Under the pieces are notes generated by a model, which saw only the letters and a program-made list of their open reading frames with translations, was not told where the DNA came from and searched no databases. Below are positions 19,043 to 27,489 of a stretch of DNA of 64,000 bases, piece after piece. How positions within the stretch are numbered: position 1 is the stretch's first letter; each line of letters opens with the position of its first letter. Source of the stretch: Vibrio ziniensis (lineage in GTDB: Bacteria; Pseudomonadota; Gammaproteobacteria; Enterobacterales; Vibrionaceae); NCBI RefSeq assembly GCF_011064285.1, contig NZ_CP049331.1:930001-994000 (forward strand). The letters are read 5' to 3'. The translations under genes and the position numbers were made by a program.

Positions 19043-21160
19043 ATGAAAAAACTGTTACTCTTGGTTGCTGTACTGTTGGTCGTCGCTGTAGGCGCAGTCG
19101 CAGCACTTGTTTTGTTCGTGAATCCTAACCAGTTCAAGCCATTAATTGTTGAAAAAACGAAAGAGCAAATCGGACTCGATTTAATTATTGAAGGCGATAT
19201 TGGTTGGAAGTTCTTTCCTTCGATTGGCTTTGAGATTGGTAAAACAGAGCTGAAAAACCCTGACGGTTTCTCAAACCCAAATTTGTTTAAAGTAGACAAT
19301 GTTGGTGTTGATGTATCAGTGATGCCATTGTTAGACAAACAGTTAATCATTGGCAACATTCAGCTTGATGGTGCCGAAATTTATTTAGAAACACTGAAAG
19401 ATGGTCGTACTAACTTAGACAGTTTGACTCAAGTTCAAAGCTCACAAGATGCTGCTGAAACTTCGGTCTCTTCGGCAGGTAAAGATTCTGTACCTTCTAC
19501 TACTCCAGAGCAAAGCAGTAGCGTTCAAGATTGGGTCATTCAATTGGCTGGCGTAACTATTAACAAGGCGCTATTAGATATCCAAGATCGTAAAGCGGGG
19601 ACTCAAACCAAGCTATATGATGTTCAGTTAAACATTGATGAGTTCGAAGCTGAGAAGTGGACTTTAGTCAGCTTTGCTGCAAAAGGTCGTAACGAGCAGC
19701 AAAAAAATAATCCGCAGAATTTTGCAGCGACGGGTAACGCAGAAGTTAAATTGTCGAAAGACTTTGCCCAATACGAGCTACGCAATATCAATGTGGACAC
19801 GAGCTTTAGCGATCAAGCAAACAACATTGAGTCTGCAAAGTTAGCGTTAGCGACATTTGAATTCGACAAGCCAAACGCGCTAGATTTTTCTGTAAAAGGT
19901 AAAGCAGCAGACATAATATTAGACGCGAAGGGTACTAGTTCGCTAGTCGTTAACAAAGAAATCACTCAAGTTGCTGCTAACGGATTTAATCTGGAAGCAA
20001 ATTTGGAAGGAGCTGCATTACCTCAATCGCCGATGAAAGTCGGTATGCAATCGGATATTACTTTTGACATCAGCAAAAATGCCTTAAATGTTGTATTAGC
20101 TAAGCTAACAGCAAACGCATTGCAGTTTGACGGTAAATTCAATGTGGTTCTGGCCGATATTCCCAAAGTAAGATTTAGTCTGCACAGTCCGGATATTGAT
20201 GTAGATGCTTTTCTCGGAATAGATAAAGCTTCTGCCGCAAAATCTTCGGAAGTAAAACCAGTAACAACTAGCCAAGAAGAAGTTGAGCCTGATCTTTCCG
20301 CATTACAGACAATAGATGTAGCTGGTGACATCACAATTGATAAGCTAAAAGCAAATAATGCAAAAATGCAGAACGTTAAAGCGGATATTGTCGTGAATCG
20401 TGGGTTAGTGACACTAAAATCTTTCACGGCTAATTTGTATCAAGGTAGTGTAGCTGCATCAGCTCAAATAGACGCAAGAAAAACACCGGCGACGTATACC
20501 ATTAAAAAATCGGTTAAAGGTGTGAAGGTTCAACCTATGCTAGTGGATGTGCTTGATAACGATATGCTTGAAGGTACTGGCAATATTGAAGTCAATGCGC
20601 AAGGTAAAAGTCTGACACCGACTGGTATTCAGAAGAATCTTGTCGGTACGGTTGCAATAAACTTTGCAGACGGTGCTGTTAATGGTATCAACGTGGCACA
20701 TATGCTACGTACTAACTACGCCAAAATTACTGGTGGCGACGTGACTGAAGCTGATCAAGTAAAGAAAACCGATTTCAGCGCCATGACAGCCACACTAAAG
20801 TTAGATAAAGGTAATGTCACTACGGATGACCTACATATGCAGTCACCAGCGCTTCGTATAAAAGGTCAGGGTAAAGCAAACTACTTAAATGAGACTGTAG
20901 ACTTTACTTTAAGTACCTCGGTTGTGGGGTCGTTGAAAGGTCAGGGTGGTAAAGATATCGATGAGCTACGTGATGTGACTATTCCTGTAAACATATCAGG
21001 CAAATGGTCTGATCCTAAATACAAACTTATTTTTGACGATGTACTTAAACAAAAAGCCAAAAAAGAAGTGGATCGAGGCATCGAGAAGTTAAACGATAAG
21101 ATTAAGAACGAAGATACTAAGAAAGCGGTTGATAGCTTACTAAAAGGGCTGTTTAACTAA
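19043..21160 (+). CDS. AsmA-family inner-membrane protein
   Basis: A 705-residue protein with one N-terminal membrane helix (residues about 4-26) and a large periplasmic part. The N-terminal region LVEKTKEQIGLDLIIEGDIGWKFFPSIGFEIG and the C-terminal AsmA_2 region (QGKSLTPTGIQKNLVGTV... VNGINVAHMLR) are the family hallmarks. AsmA-like proteins have a bridge-like beta-groove fold and are implicated in phospholipid traffic to the outer membrane. A Ser/Thr/Glu-rich stretch near residues 130-155 looks like a flexible linker. AAGGAT before the ATG supports the start. Which AsmA paralogue this is was not resolved. Confidence 0.9.
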   Translation: MKKLLLLVAVLLVVAVGAVAALVLFVNPNQFKPLIVEKTKEQIGLDLIIEGDIGWKFFPSIGFEIGKTELKNPDGFSNPNLFKVDNVGVDVSVMPLLDKQLIIGNIQLDGAEIYLETLKDGRTNLDSLTQVQSSQDAAETSVSSAGKDSVPSTTPEQSSSVQDWVIQLAGVTINKALLDIQDRKAGTQTKLYDVQLNIDEFEAEKWTLVSFAAKGRNEQQKNNPQNFAATGNAEVKLSKDFAQYELRNINVDTSFSDQANNIESAKLALATFEFDKPNALDFSVKGKAADIILDAKGTSSLVVNKEITQVAANGFNLEANLEGAALPQSPMKVGMQSDITFDISKNALNVVLAKLTANALQFDGKFNVVLADIPKVRFSLHSPDIDVDAFLGIDKASAAKSSEVKPVTTSQEEVEPDLSALQTIDVAGDITIDKLKANNAKMQNVKADIVVNRGLVTLKSFTANLYQGSVAASAQIDARKTPATYTIKKSVKGVKVQPMLVDVLDNDMLEGTGNIEVNAQGKSLTPTGIQKNLVGTVAINFADGAVNGINVAHMLRTNYAKITGGDVTEADQVKKTDFSAMTATLKLDKGNVTTDDLHMQSPALRIKGQGKANYLNETVDFTLSTSVVGSLKGQGGKDIDELRDVTIPVNISGKWSDPKYKLIFDDVLKQKAKKEVDRGIEKLNDKIKNEDTKKAVDSLLKGLFN

Positions 21161-21171
21161 TTTTCTTTTGG

Positions 21172-21294
21172 TTCTCCCCCTCAGATGAGGGGGAGTTAGA
21201 GGGGGGTGAAGTCCACTGAACTTATTAGTCGTTGCAATCCTAATTAAGTGTGGTGAAAGCAACCCCACCTAGCCTCCCCTTCGAAAGGGGAGGA
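21172..21294. repeat. Intergenic palindromic repeat with G/C-rich hairpin ends
   Basis: Each end is a hairpin: CTCCCCCTC/GAGGGGGAG on the left and CTCCCCTT/AAGGGGAG on the right. Next to each hairpin is a related sequence in inverse orientation (GTTAGAGGGGGGT on the left, ACCCCACCTAGCC on the right). The whole is therefore a long imperfect inverted repeat of about 120 bases. It lies between convergent asmA and the adenosyltransferase gene and probably ends both transcripts. It has the look of a dispersed BIME-like repeat, with no second copy here. Confidence 0.65.
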
Positions 21295-21331
21295 AAATGT
21301 TTTTAACAAAGAGACGGTTGGTAAGAATTAA

Positions 21332-21937
21332 CTACCAATCGATACCTTGTAGAGCTTTAATGCCTGCTTCAAAAGCGTGCTTGGTATTCTTTACTTCAGA
21401 AACGGTATCTGCCATGTCGATTAAGGTTCGATGAGCCGCTCTACCTGTAATGATCACCGACTGCATATGCGGCCTGTTGCTAAGTGCTTCGACTACTTCG
21501 TCCAATTCGATATAACCGTAGTTAACCATATACGTCAGCTCATCAAATAGAATGACATCGATAGATTCATCCTTAAGCATTCGTTTACATTGTTGCCATA
21601 CGAGTTGTGCTGCAGCTGTATCACTCTCTTTATTCTGTGTATCCCAGGTGAATCCAGTTGCCATCACTTGAAACTCTACGCCCAATTTTTCAAGTAAGTT
21701 TCGCTCGCCATTATCCCAAGTTCCTTTAATAAACTGAGCAACAGCACATTTTTTATTGTGCCCAACAGCGCGAGCTATTGTACCGAAACCAGAAGTCGAT
21801 TTACCTTTGCCATTGCCGGTAATTACGAGCAGTAATCCTTTTACTTCTTGGGCTGCGGCCACTCTTGAGTCAACCTTTTCTTTCACTTTCTGCTGGCGAG
21901 CTTTGTGGCGCTCTTGTTTTATATCATCGCTGGACAT
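21332..21937 (-). CDS. btuR: Cob(I)alamin/corrinoid adenosyltransferase, BtuR/CobO type
   Basis: From the Met at 21937 the protein has 201 residues, like E. coli BtuR (196). AAGGAAT precedes this ATG; the frame continuing to 22000 lacks a ribosome site. The P-loop TGNGKGKSTSGFGTIARAVGHN is placed as in CobA/BtuR, with the binding site reversed compared with standard ATPases. The segments FIKGTWDNGERNLL and LFDELTYMVNYGYIELDEV are diagnostic. It transfers the adenosyl group of ATP to cobalt to make adenosylcobalamin precursors. It is a lone gene, divergent from the phosphatase; no other cobalamin genes are near. Confidence 0.94.
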   Translation of the reverse strand: MSSDDIKQERHKARQQKVKEKVDSRVAAAQEVKGLLLVITGNGKGKSTSGFGTIARAVGHNKKCAVAQFIKGTWDNGERNLLEKLGVEFQVMATGFTWDTQNKESDTAAAQLVWQQCKRMLKDESIDVILFDELTYMVNYGYIELDEVVEALSNRPHMQSVIITGRAAHRTLIDMADTVSEVKNTKHAFEAGIKALQGIDW

Positions 21938-22022
21938 GACAATTCCTTTTTCAATCTGATTCTTATGACTATGATAACTTAACGAGGCGTGAGCAAACAC
22001 AGACCAAATGCAAGGAATTACA

Positions 22023-22490
22023 ATGACGAAAATTTTAGTGGTTTGTATGGGGAATATTTGTCGTTCACCAACTGGAGAAGCGGTTTTAAGAAAAAAGGCA
22101 GCAGAATTAGAACTAGCGGTTGAAGTTGACTCCGCAGGTACTATTGGTCATCACGAAGGTGCGTTACCAGACAAGCGAGCAAGAGCTGCCGGAGAGCGAA
22201 GAGGTTATTCATTTTCAGGCATACTAGCTCGCAAAGTGACAAAAAGAGATTTCGAGGATTTTGACTATATATTGGCCGCAGATCATGAAAATTTGGAAGA
22301 CCTTATGCTGCTCTGCCCGAAACAATTGCAATACAAATTATCATTATTTCTGGATCACGGAGAATCGAACTATGAAGAAATTCCTGACCCATATTATGGT
22401 GGTGAACAAGGTTTTGAATTAGTGCTCGATCTGATTGAAGAGGCTTCTGAGCAGTTTCTACTGCATCTGAAGCAAAGAGGCCAGCGTTAA
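22023..22490 (+). CDS. Low-molecular-weight protein tyrosine phosphatase
   Basis: The start is at 22023 because AAGGAA is 5 bases upstream; the ATG at 22008 precedes that site. The 155 residues contain the P-loop CMGNICRS (C-x5-R-S, Cys about residue 8) and the general acid region IPDPYYGG near residue 118. This is the full LMW-PTP fold. It differs from the Wzb-type phosphatase at 36343 in having no kinase beside it. It may act on phosphotyrosine or phospho-arginine proteins; the substrate is unknown. Confidence 0.92.
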   Translation: MTKILVVCMGNICRSPTGEAVLRKKAAELELAVEVDSAGTIGHHEGALPDKRARAAGERRGYSFSGILARKVTKRDFEDFDYILAADHENLEDLMLLCPKQLQYKLSLFLDHGESNYEEIPDPYYGGEQGFELVLDLIEEASEQFLLHLKQRGQR

Positions 22491-22504
22491 CTCTGGCCTC
22501 TTAG
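22476..22504. terminator. Bidirectional terminator overlapping the phosphatase stop codon
   Basis: AAGAGGCCAG and CTGGCCTCTT form a 10-base perfect stem with the phosphatase stop codon in the loop. It serves the phosphatase and the convergent fadL-type gene. Confidence 0.75.
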
Positions 22505-22521
22505 GTCTCAATAGACTGTAT

Positions 22522-23811
22522 TTAGAAACGGTAGCTTGCTTGTACACCAAGTAGCCATACGCTACCTGTAGTTTGACCAACAAATTTACCACCGACTGAT
22601 TCCGCTGTGTCGTCAGATTCATAACCGCGTGATTCTGTAATGGAAGCATCTTTCGCCAGAATGTAAGTAAAGCCAGCATCGACGGTGAACTCTTCTGTTA
22701 CATCATAGCCAGCACCAATGCTCAGCCAGATACGATCTGTTTCTGGAATGGTGATGGTTCGGTTTTTGTCGCTTACCGCACCCATGTCGTAGGCAACACC
22801 ACTGCGTAGTGCAAGTTTTGAATCTAGTTGGTAAGTTGCTCCGAGTGCGAAGCGGTAGTTATCTTCCCAATTTTCCTCTTTCACCATTACTGTACCTAGC
22901 GTATCCAACTTAGCCTCAAGTTTTTCAAAGCTGCTCCAATCCGTCCAGTTGATGCTGCCGTGAACCGCTAGTTTATCTGTTAGTTGATGGAAACTCGCCA
23001 GTTCAGCAGTCGCTGGCATTGTAAGCACCATATACCCTGTATCATTAATTACGCTGCTATATGCTGATACATACATGTTAGCTGTGCCTGTTAGCTTAAG
23101 ATCCACTTCAGACTTATAAGTTAATCCGACGCGGTTGTTTTGGTTGATTTGCCATGCAGCGCCTGCTTGCCATCCCCATGCATTATCATCACCTTCCATA
23201 TATTTCAGGGTAGTGCCTTGCGGCAAACCTAATGCTTCTGTTTGTACAGGCGATTTTGCGCCGAAGTGTCCTTCTCCCATAACATAACGAATACCACCAC
23301 CGATACTTACAGATTTAGTAAGTTGATAACCGAGATTTGCGTTTACTTCGATAGTTGTCACCATTGCTTCGTCGCCGAAGTGGCTTGCTGCAAAGTCTGA
23401 ACCTAGCTCAGTTTCCATTCCGTAATTTGTACCTAGAGCAATACCCGCCACGAGTTTATCGTTAATTTGGTGAGAGAGGTAAAAGTTAGGAATGACAGCA
23501 TCGTTCGCGTAGTCATTTGATTCAACGCTACTGGTCGTGTTGTTAAATGTGACATTGCCATGCACATCAATATTAGGATTAACATAAATAGCACCGGTTG
23601 AAACTTGTGTGCCTTTTAGATAAGTCAGCATTGCAGGGTTGCGCCATTGTGCTCCAGCATTATCTGCCATAGCTGCTTCACCTGCGTATGCACGGCCTAA
23701 GCCTGTTGCTGAATATTCTGCAAGTTGAAAACCTGCTGCTTGAGAGGTAATTGATATGCTAGCTAAACTAGCTGCCACTGCTAGAGTAAGGAGAGTCTTA
23801 TTTACTTTCAT
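22522..23811 (-). CDS. fadL: FadL/OmpP1-family outer-membrane fatty-acid channel, copy 1
   Basis: A 429-residue outer-membrane protein. It has a signal peptide (about 1-25, ending SQAA) and the FadL N-terminal hatch sequence GFQLAEYSATGLGRAYAGEAAMADNAGAQWRNPAM; NPA is the family hallmark. It ends in an aromatic residue (ASYRF), the outer-membrane insertion signal. FadL channels bring long-chain fatty acids and other hydrophobic molecules through the outer membrane by a lateral opening. It is next to a second fadL-type gene in the same direction, 299 bases away. Ligand differences between the two are unknown. Confidence 0.92.
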   Translation of the reverse strand: MKVNKTLLTLAVAASLASISITSQAAGFQLAEYSATGLGRAYAGEAAMADNAGAQWRNPAMLTYLKGTQVSTGAIYVNPNIDVHGNVTFNNTTSSVESNDYANDAVIPNFYLSHQINDKLVAGIALGTNYGMETELGSDFAASHFGDEAMVTTIEVNANLGYQLTKSVSIGGGIRYVMGEGHFGAKSPVQTEALGLPQGTTLKYMEGDDNAWGWQAGAAWQINQNNRVGLTYKSEVDLKLTGTANMYVSAYSSVINDTGYMVLTMPATAELASFHQLTDKLAVHGSINWTDWSSFEKLEAKLDTLGTVMVKEENWEDNYRFALGATYQLDSKLALRSGVAYDMGAVSDKNRTITIPETDRIWLSIGAGYDVTEEFTVDAGFTYILAKDASITESRGYESDDTAESVGGKFVGQTTGSVWLLGVQASYRF

Positions 23812-24057
23812 TCTTATGTTCGCTGAAATTTATAAAATTTGAACGGATAAGTCTAAAAGTGAAAACAACACATGAATAACAGAAATCAGTTTTGGGTTGA
23901 TATTGAAAATAATATCCTGAAATTATTTATTATTTGGTATTTTAAACTGGATTGATTTTTGTGTGAATAAATTTTCAGCGTACACGTGTAGTTAGGAATG
24001 GCTGTTTTAAGAAACACTTGTTCGCTTAAATAAGTGAGTAATAACATTAGGGAAATA

Positions 24058-24084
24058 AAAAAGGGCTGGTAGACCAGCCCTTTA
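24058..24084 (-). terminator. Terminator after the second fadL-type gene
   Basis: AAGGGCTGGT and ACCAGCCCTT form a perfect stem with a 2-base loop. The A-rich flank supplies U residues on the minus-strand transcript. The rest of the 299-base gap is AT-rich without clear features. Confidence 0.9.
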
Positions 24085-24110
24085 GCATACATGTTGTTTC
24101 TTACTTTAAA

Positions 24111-25355
24111 TTAGAAAGAACGGCTGTATTGTAAGCCCATCAGGATGGCATCAGCACGTGTTGTTGCCGAAACGCTAGTACCTGCCGCGCCTAAAGAAAC
24201 AGATTCATTAACTTTTGTATCTTTACCAATTAGGTAAGTAAAACCAAAATCAACGTTTGACGCATCATCGATTTCGTAAGTGAAGCCAGCAGATAGCCAT
24301 TGACGATCTGAATCAGGTACAGAGATTGATGTTAGCTCATCTTGCGCGCTAGTATCATACATATAACCCGCGCGAAGAGTCCAATCGCTGTTCAGGTAGT
24401 AAGTTCCACCGATAGAGTAGTGCCAACCATCTTGCCATTGGTACTGCTTATCATAAGAAGTGCCTACTAATGCGCCATCTAGTTTACGCATTTCAATCTT
24501 ATCGAATGCACTCCAACCAATCCACTGTACACTATAATGAACAGCAAATGATGTATCTGTGATTTTGTGGAAACCAGAGAATTCAGCAATATCTGGTAAT
24601 GGAAGGGTTATTTCCTGACCTTTATCATCTGTTGCAGTGAACTCTGGGCTGTAATGGTAACCAAATCCAAAACGGTTGTTCTCGTCAAGTTCGTAAACCG
24701 TACCTAGGTTAAAGCCAACAGCCCAACCGTCAGCTTTATCAATATCAACAAGTGCAGTGCCTTGAGGAATGCCAGTCGCGCTTTGAATTACTGCACTTGT
24801 AGAACGTTTAAATGTACCCTGACCATAAATAATATCTAGTCCAGCACCAAAGCTAAGTTGTTCGTTTAGACGGTATGAACCAGCTAGACCGAAGTTAGCA
24901 CTTTTTACATCTGTAGTACCGCCATACTCAGAAGCGGCGTAACTGTCGGAGAACTCTGTTCGTGTACCAAAGTTAGTATAAGCATTTACGCCCCATGCGA
25001 ATTTATCATTCACAGGGACAATCAAATGGATGTTTGGCGCAACAGATGTACCACCAACATCATCAGTATCAGATATAGATCCTACTCCTGTATAGGTAGC
25101 ATCTTTTACTTCGATCATAGTCGTAATAGACTCGAAACCTAGAGATAGTTCCATCTTGTCGAAAAGTGCCATTGCTGCAGGGTTACGCGCCATTACTGAA
25201 GCGTTATCTGCGATTACAGCATCACCAGCAAATGCACGGCCTAAACCTGTTGCTGATTGAGCGTTGAGCTGGAAGCCAGCAGCCATTGCTTGCTGCGTAG
25301 CTAGTGTTACTGTCACTGCTAATAGTGAACGTTTAAACAGACGCGTCTTGTTCAT
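24111..25355 (-). CDS. fadL: FadL/OmpP1-family outer-membrane fatty-acid channel, copy 2
   Basis: A 414-residue paralogue of the downstream gene. It has a signal peptide (1-25, ending AMAA), then GFQLNAQSATGLGRAFAGDAVIADNASVMARNPAAMALF with the NPA signature, and a C-terminal phenylalanine (YSRSF). AAGGAAAAAC before the ATG sets the start. The two copies share the hatch region but differ in loops, as expected for channels with different ligand ranges. fadI and fadJ lie 2 kb further on, which strengthens a fatty-acid role. Confidence 0.93.
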   Translation of the reverse strand: MNKTRLFKRSLLAVTVTLATQQAMAAGFQLNAQSATGLGRAFAGDAVIADNASVMARNPAAMALFDKMELSLGFESITTMIEVKDATYTGVGSISDTDDVGGTSVAPNIHLIVPVNDKFAWGVNAYTNFGTRTEFSDSYAASEYGGTTDVKSANFGLAGSYRLNEQLSFGAGLDIIYGQGTFKRSTSAVIQSATGIPQGTALVDIDKADGWAVGFNLGTVYELDENNRFGFGYHYSPEFTATDDKGQEITLPLPDIAEFSGFHKITDTSFAVHYSVQWIGWSAFDKIEMRKLDGALVGTSYDKQYQWQDGWHYSIGGTYYLNSDWTLRAGYMYDTSAQDELTSISVPDSDRQWLSAGFTYEIDDASNVDFGFTYLIGKDTKVNESVSLGAAGTSVSATTRADAILMGLQYSRSF

Positions 25356-25396
25356 TTGTTTTTCCTTTATTTTATATAGCCTCTAAATGGGCTTTT

Positions 25397-25410
25397 TGAG
25401 CAATTGCTCA
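25397..25410. promoter_or_regulatory. 14-base perfect palindrome upstream of fadL copy 2
   Basis: TGAGCAATTGCTCA lies about 42 bases before the fadL start codon. Further upstream (about 25450-25466, read on the minus strand) AATGGTCGGA loosely resembles half of a FadR site. An operator role is inference. Confidence 0.35.
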
Positions 25411-25559
25411 GTTGGGGGCTGATCCTATTCTCTAGTCTACAATATAGAAATCCGACCATTGTCTAGTTGGACGGGAAAATTCTAGAAATGGCGGTTAACT
25501 GACATGTATTTGTAAGAAATTGAGATTTTTTAGAGTTTTAACTCTAGTTGAAATGCAAT

Positions 25560-25583
25560 AAACCCACTCTATAAGTGGGTTTA
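25560..25583 (-). terminator. Terminator after the sigma factor/DUF3379 operon
   Basis: AAACCCACT and AGTGGGTTT form a 9-base stem with a short loop; A/T-rich flanks give a U-tract on the minus strand. Confidence 0.85.
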
Positions 25584-25600
25584 TTGGTTATTCAGATGAG

Positions 25601-26323
25601 TTATTTTGATGGGGTAAGTAGAGGAATAATATTGTCTGCAATTTTACGCATATTTTCGCTGCTGTTACCGACAAGAATTAGGCTTTTATTACCGATAGAT
25701 TCTACCATTCCAGACATCCCATCTTTGTTAAAGTGTCCATTAACATCGCTCTGGACTCCTGTGACAAACAGAGTGACTTTGCCACTTTCACCTTGAAATA
25801 CCATGTGAAGGGCATTAGCGTGTCCAAATCCGCAGTGATTCAAGTAATAAACATGATATGGGAAGTTTTCGCTGAACTTATAAGCAAAAGGCAACAACTT
25901 TGCATTGATCTGGCGAGAACTCACTTGTTCGTCAAGATTGGATACAAAGCCCTCTTCATCGACTACATGTTTGATGGCGATATCCACTAGGCTTGCTTGT
26001 GCTGGTGGCACTAAAATTTTTCCCCAGTTAACCTGTCCTACTAATAGGCCAAACACAAAAGCAATGGAAGCGGCCATTGCCATCGCTTTTCGAGCAAAGT
26101 TCACAGTCGTGGTATTATCGGCTTGTGAACTCTGCTTAAACAAAATTCTGTCTGCCAAGCCCTCAGGTACATCAACTTTCATTGCATCGGCGATTTGTGC
26201 ATCGAACTTTAGCACATCATCTAAAAACTTTTGGTTTGCTTCTTTTGATAATGCTTCGGCATATTCACTGCTTTTTTGTTTCGGATCCGACATGGCACGG
26301 CGGCGAAATTCTAAATCATCCAT
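25601..26323 (-). CDS. DUF3379 protein, probable anti-sigma factor
   Basis: A 240-residue protein. Residues 1-90 are polar and helical (LEFRRRAMSDPKQ... FLDDVLKFDAQIADAMKVDVPEGLADRIL). A single membrane helix follows near 92-115 (MAMAASIAFVFGLLVGQV), then a periplasmic domain of about 120 residues. This is the layout of membrane-bound anti-sigma factors, and the gene overlaps the ECF sigma gene by 8 bases. AGAGGG before the ATG fixes the start. The family is known only as DUF3379. The anti-sigma role is inferred from topology and context; the signal is unknown. Confidence 0.85.
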   Translation of the reverse strand: MDDLEFRRRAMSDPKQKSSEYAEALSKEANQKFLDDVLKFDAQIADAMKVDVPEGLADRILFKQSSQADNTTTVNFARKAMAMAASIAFVFGLLVGQVNWGKILVPPAQASLVDIAIKHVVDEEGFVSNLDEQVSSRQINAKLLPFAYKFSENFPYHVYYLNHCGFGHANALHMVFQGESGKVTLFVTGVQSDVNGHFNKDGMSGMVESIGNKSLILVGNSSENMRKIADNIIPLLTPSK

Positions 26324-26822
26324 TTTGCTGCCCTCTAAAGTTTTCGGAACAATCCAGCATCTCTTTTAATTGATTACGAGCGCGGAAAAGTCGGGTCATC
26401 ACTGTGTTCTGGTTAAGTTCGAGGATCTCACTGATCTCTTCACCGCTAAAGCCTGCAATGATTTGTAAGAACAACGGCTCGCGATATTCTTGTTCGAGTT
26501 TCATAATCTGTTTCTGTAGCCACTCTCTTTGATGATGAGCCTCATCAGACACTTTGGCTTCGTTACCATGGGTTTCAATATCCACTAGGTCGAATTGCTT
26601 ACGTTCAAAGCGTCGAGCGTTTTCTCGCCTCAATATGGTAATGAGCCAAGATTTCGCTGCTTTTTCATCTTGCAAGCTTTCTAATGACTTCCATGCGCGT
26701 AAGCAGGTCTCTTGCACCAAATCTTCCGCCACGCTCTGGTCTTTACACAACCAATAAGCGTAGCGATAGAGATCGGTGTGATAAGCACGCACAAGTGCTT
26801 CGTATTTTCTTTGTCTATCCAT
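26316..26822 (-). CDS. ECF-type RNA polymerase sigma factor
   Basis: From the Met at 26822 the protein has 168 residues, the usual ECF size. Region 2 reads LVRAYHTDLYRYAYWLCKDQSVAEDLVQETCLRAWKSL. Region 4 is a helix-turn-helix (EQEYREPLFLQIIAGFSGEEISEILELNQNTVMTRLFRARNQL). A longer frame opens at 26891, with neither start having a strong ribosome site; the shorter is chosen because the sigma domain begins there. It is co-transcribed with the overlapping probable anti-sigma gene. The neighbours are fadL, fadL and fadIJ, which suggests an envelope or lipid signal, but that is inference. Confidence 0.92.
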   Translation of the reverse strand: MDRQRKYEALVRAYHTDLYRYAYWLCKDQSVAEDLVQETCLRAWKSLESLQDEKAAKSWLITILRRENARRFERKQFDLVDIETHGNEAKVSDEAHHQREWLQKQIMKLEQEYREPLFLQIIAGFSGEEISEILELNQNTVMTRLFRARNQLKEMLDCSENFRGQQNG

Positions 26823-26891
26823 ACCGTTATTGACCGGATGATTGGCTGATTTCTTTCCAAATATTTTTATTATTGACACTCGAGTCTCCAT

Positions 26892-27456
26892 TGGCTCTGT
26901 AGTGTTAAACGTTCAGTTAGAGCGAATATCAGCAATAAGGTGAGCACTTAGTTACTGGTATCGGCATTTAAGTTTGCTTAGGCAACGCTGTTTAGTATTA
27001 GTAAAGAAATACTTGCTTAAAACAGCTTTTCGATAAAATTAGCGTCATTCCACTCAACAAATCACACTAAAATTGATCTATTTCAAAATTTGTTGCTCAG
27101 GAGCGGTTATAGTTGTTTACGTCATCTAGTTAGTCCTTGTGACTAGCATGTTGAGCAAGATGACACTTCCTTTTGAAGGCTGACTTTACTTTCTCCTAAT
27201 CAGGAAACTGATTATTTTCAATTGGCGTAAGTTAATTGTTTTACTATATATTCCGACCACACAGATTTGTGTGGTTTTTTTTTGCTTTCAATTCCTCTTT
27301 TTGAAAGTTTTTATTTCAATCCTTTCTAGTTGGCTGCAAACCAAGCGTGAGAATCTGTTTTAAAGGTAGCAGAAGCTTAGCTTGAATAGTTGTTTCGATG
27401 TCGATATCACGTTTTCCAAACGCATGTTTGATTGTATTAACATTCTCGTTACAATG
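26892..27456. other. 565-base gap between the sigma factor and fadI
   Basis: No protein gene is supported. The part from about 27115 to 27283 looks like a structured, terminated transcript and is listed separately. A FadR-like site lies just after the gap. The rest is AT-rich. Confidence 0.5.
27115..27283 (+). ncRNA. Candidate small RNA upstream of fadI
   Basis: A strong plus-strand terminator (ACCACAC/GTGTGGT plus nine T, 27256-27283) has no gene in front of it. The preceding 140 bases fold into clear hairpins: CTAGTTAGTC/GACTAG (about 27127-27147), CTTC/GAAG (about 27166-27179), and TTTCTCCT/AGGAAA (about 27191-27208). The second and third expose CU-rich loops or flanks that could pair with ribosome sites. 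A -10-like TATAGT at 27108-27113 would put the start near 27120; no good -35 is seen. An alternative is a premature-termination leader, but the terminator is about 200 bases before fadI and ahead of its FadR site. Confidence 0.5.
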
Positions 27457-27473
27457 GTCAGGTCAGACCTCTT
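27457..27473. promoter_or_regulatory. FadR-like operator of fadIJ
   Basis: A 17-base site centred on AGGTCAGACCT (27460-27470) agrees with the core GGTCNGACC of FadR operators, such as that of E. coli fadL. It lies 17 bases before the fadI start. FadR would repress fadIJ until long-chain acyl-CoA is present. Confidence 0.75.
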
Positions 27474-27489
27474 ATTCTAAGGAAAAGTA

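Noticed and set aside
24000..24110. Small open frame in the gap between the two fadL-type genes
   Set aside because: It crosses the fadL terminator and has no ribosome site or coding-like composition.
25905..26369. 154-residue open frame on the plus strand across the DUF3379 gene
   Set aside because: Antisense of the DUF3379 coding region; no promoter or ribosome site.
27148..27183. 11-codon open frame inside the candidate sRNA
   Set aside because: No ribosome site before its ATG, and it lies across predicted hairpins; a coding role is not supported.
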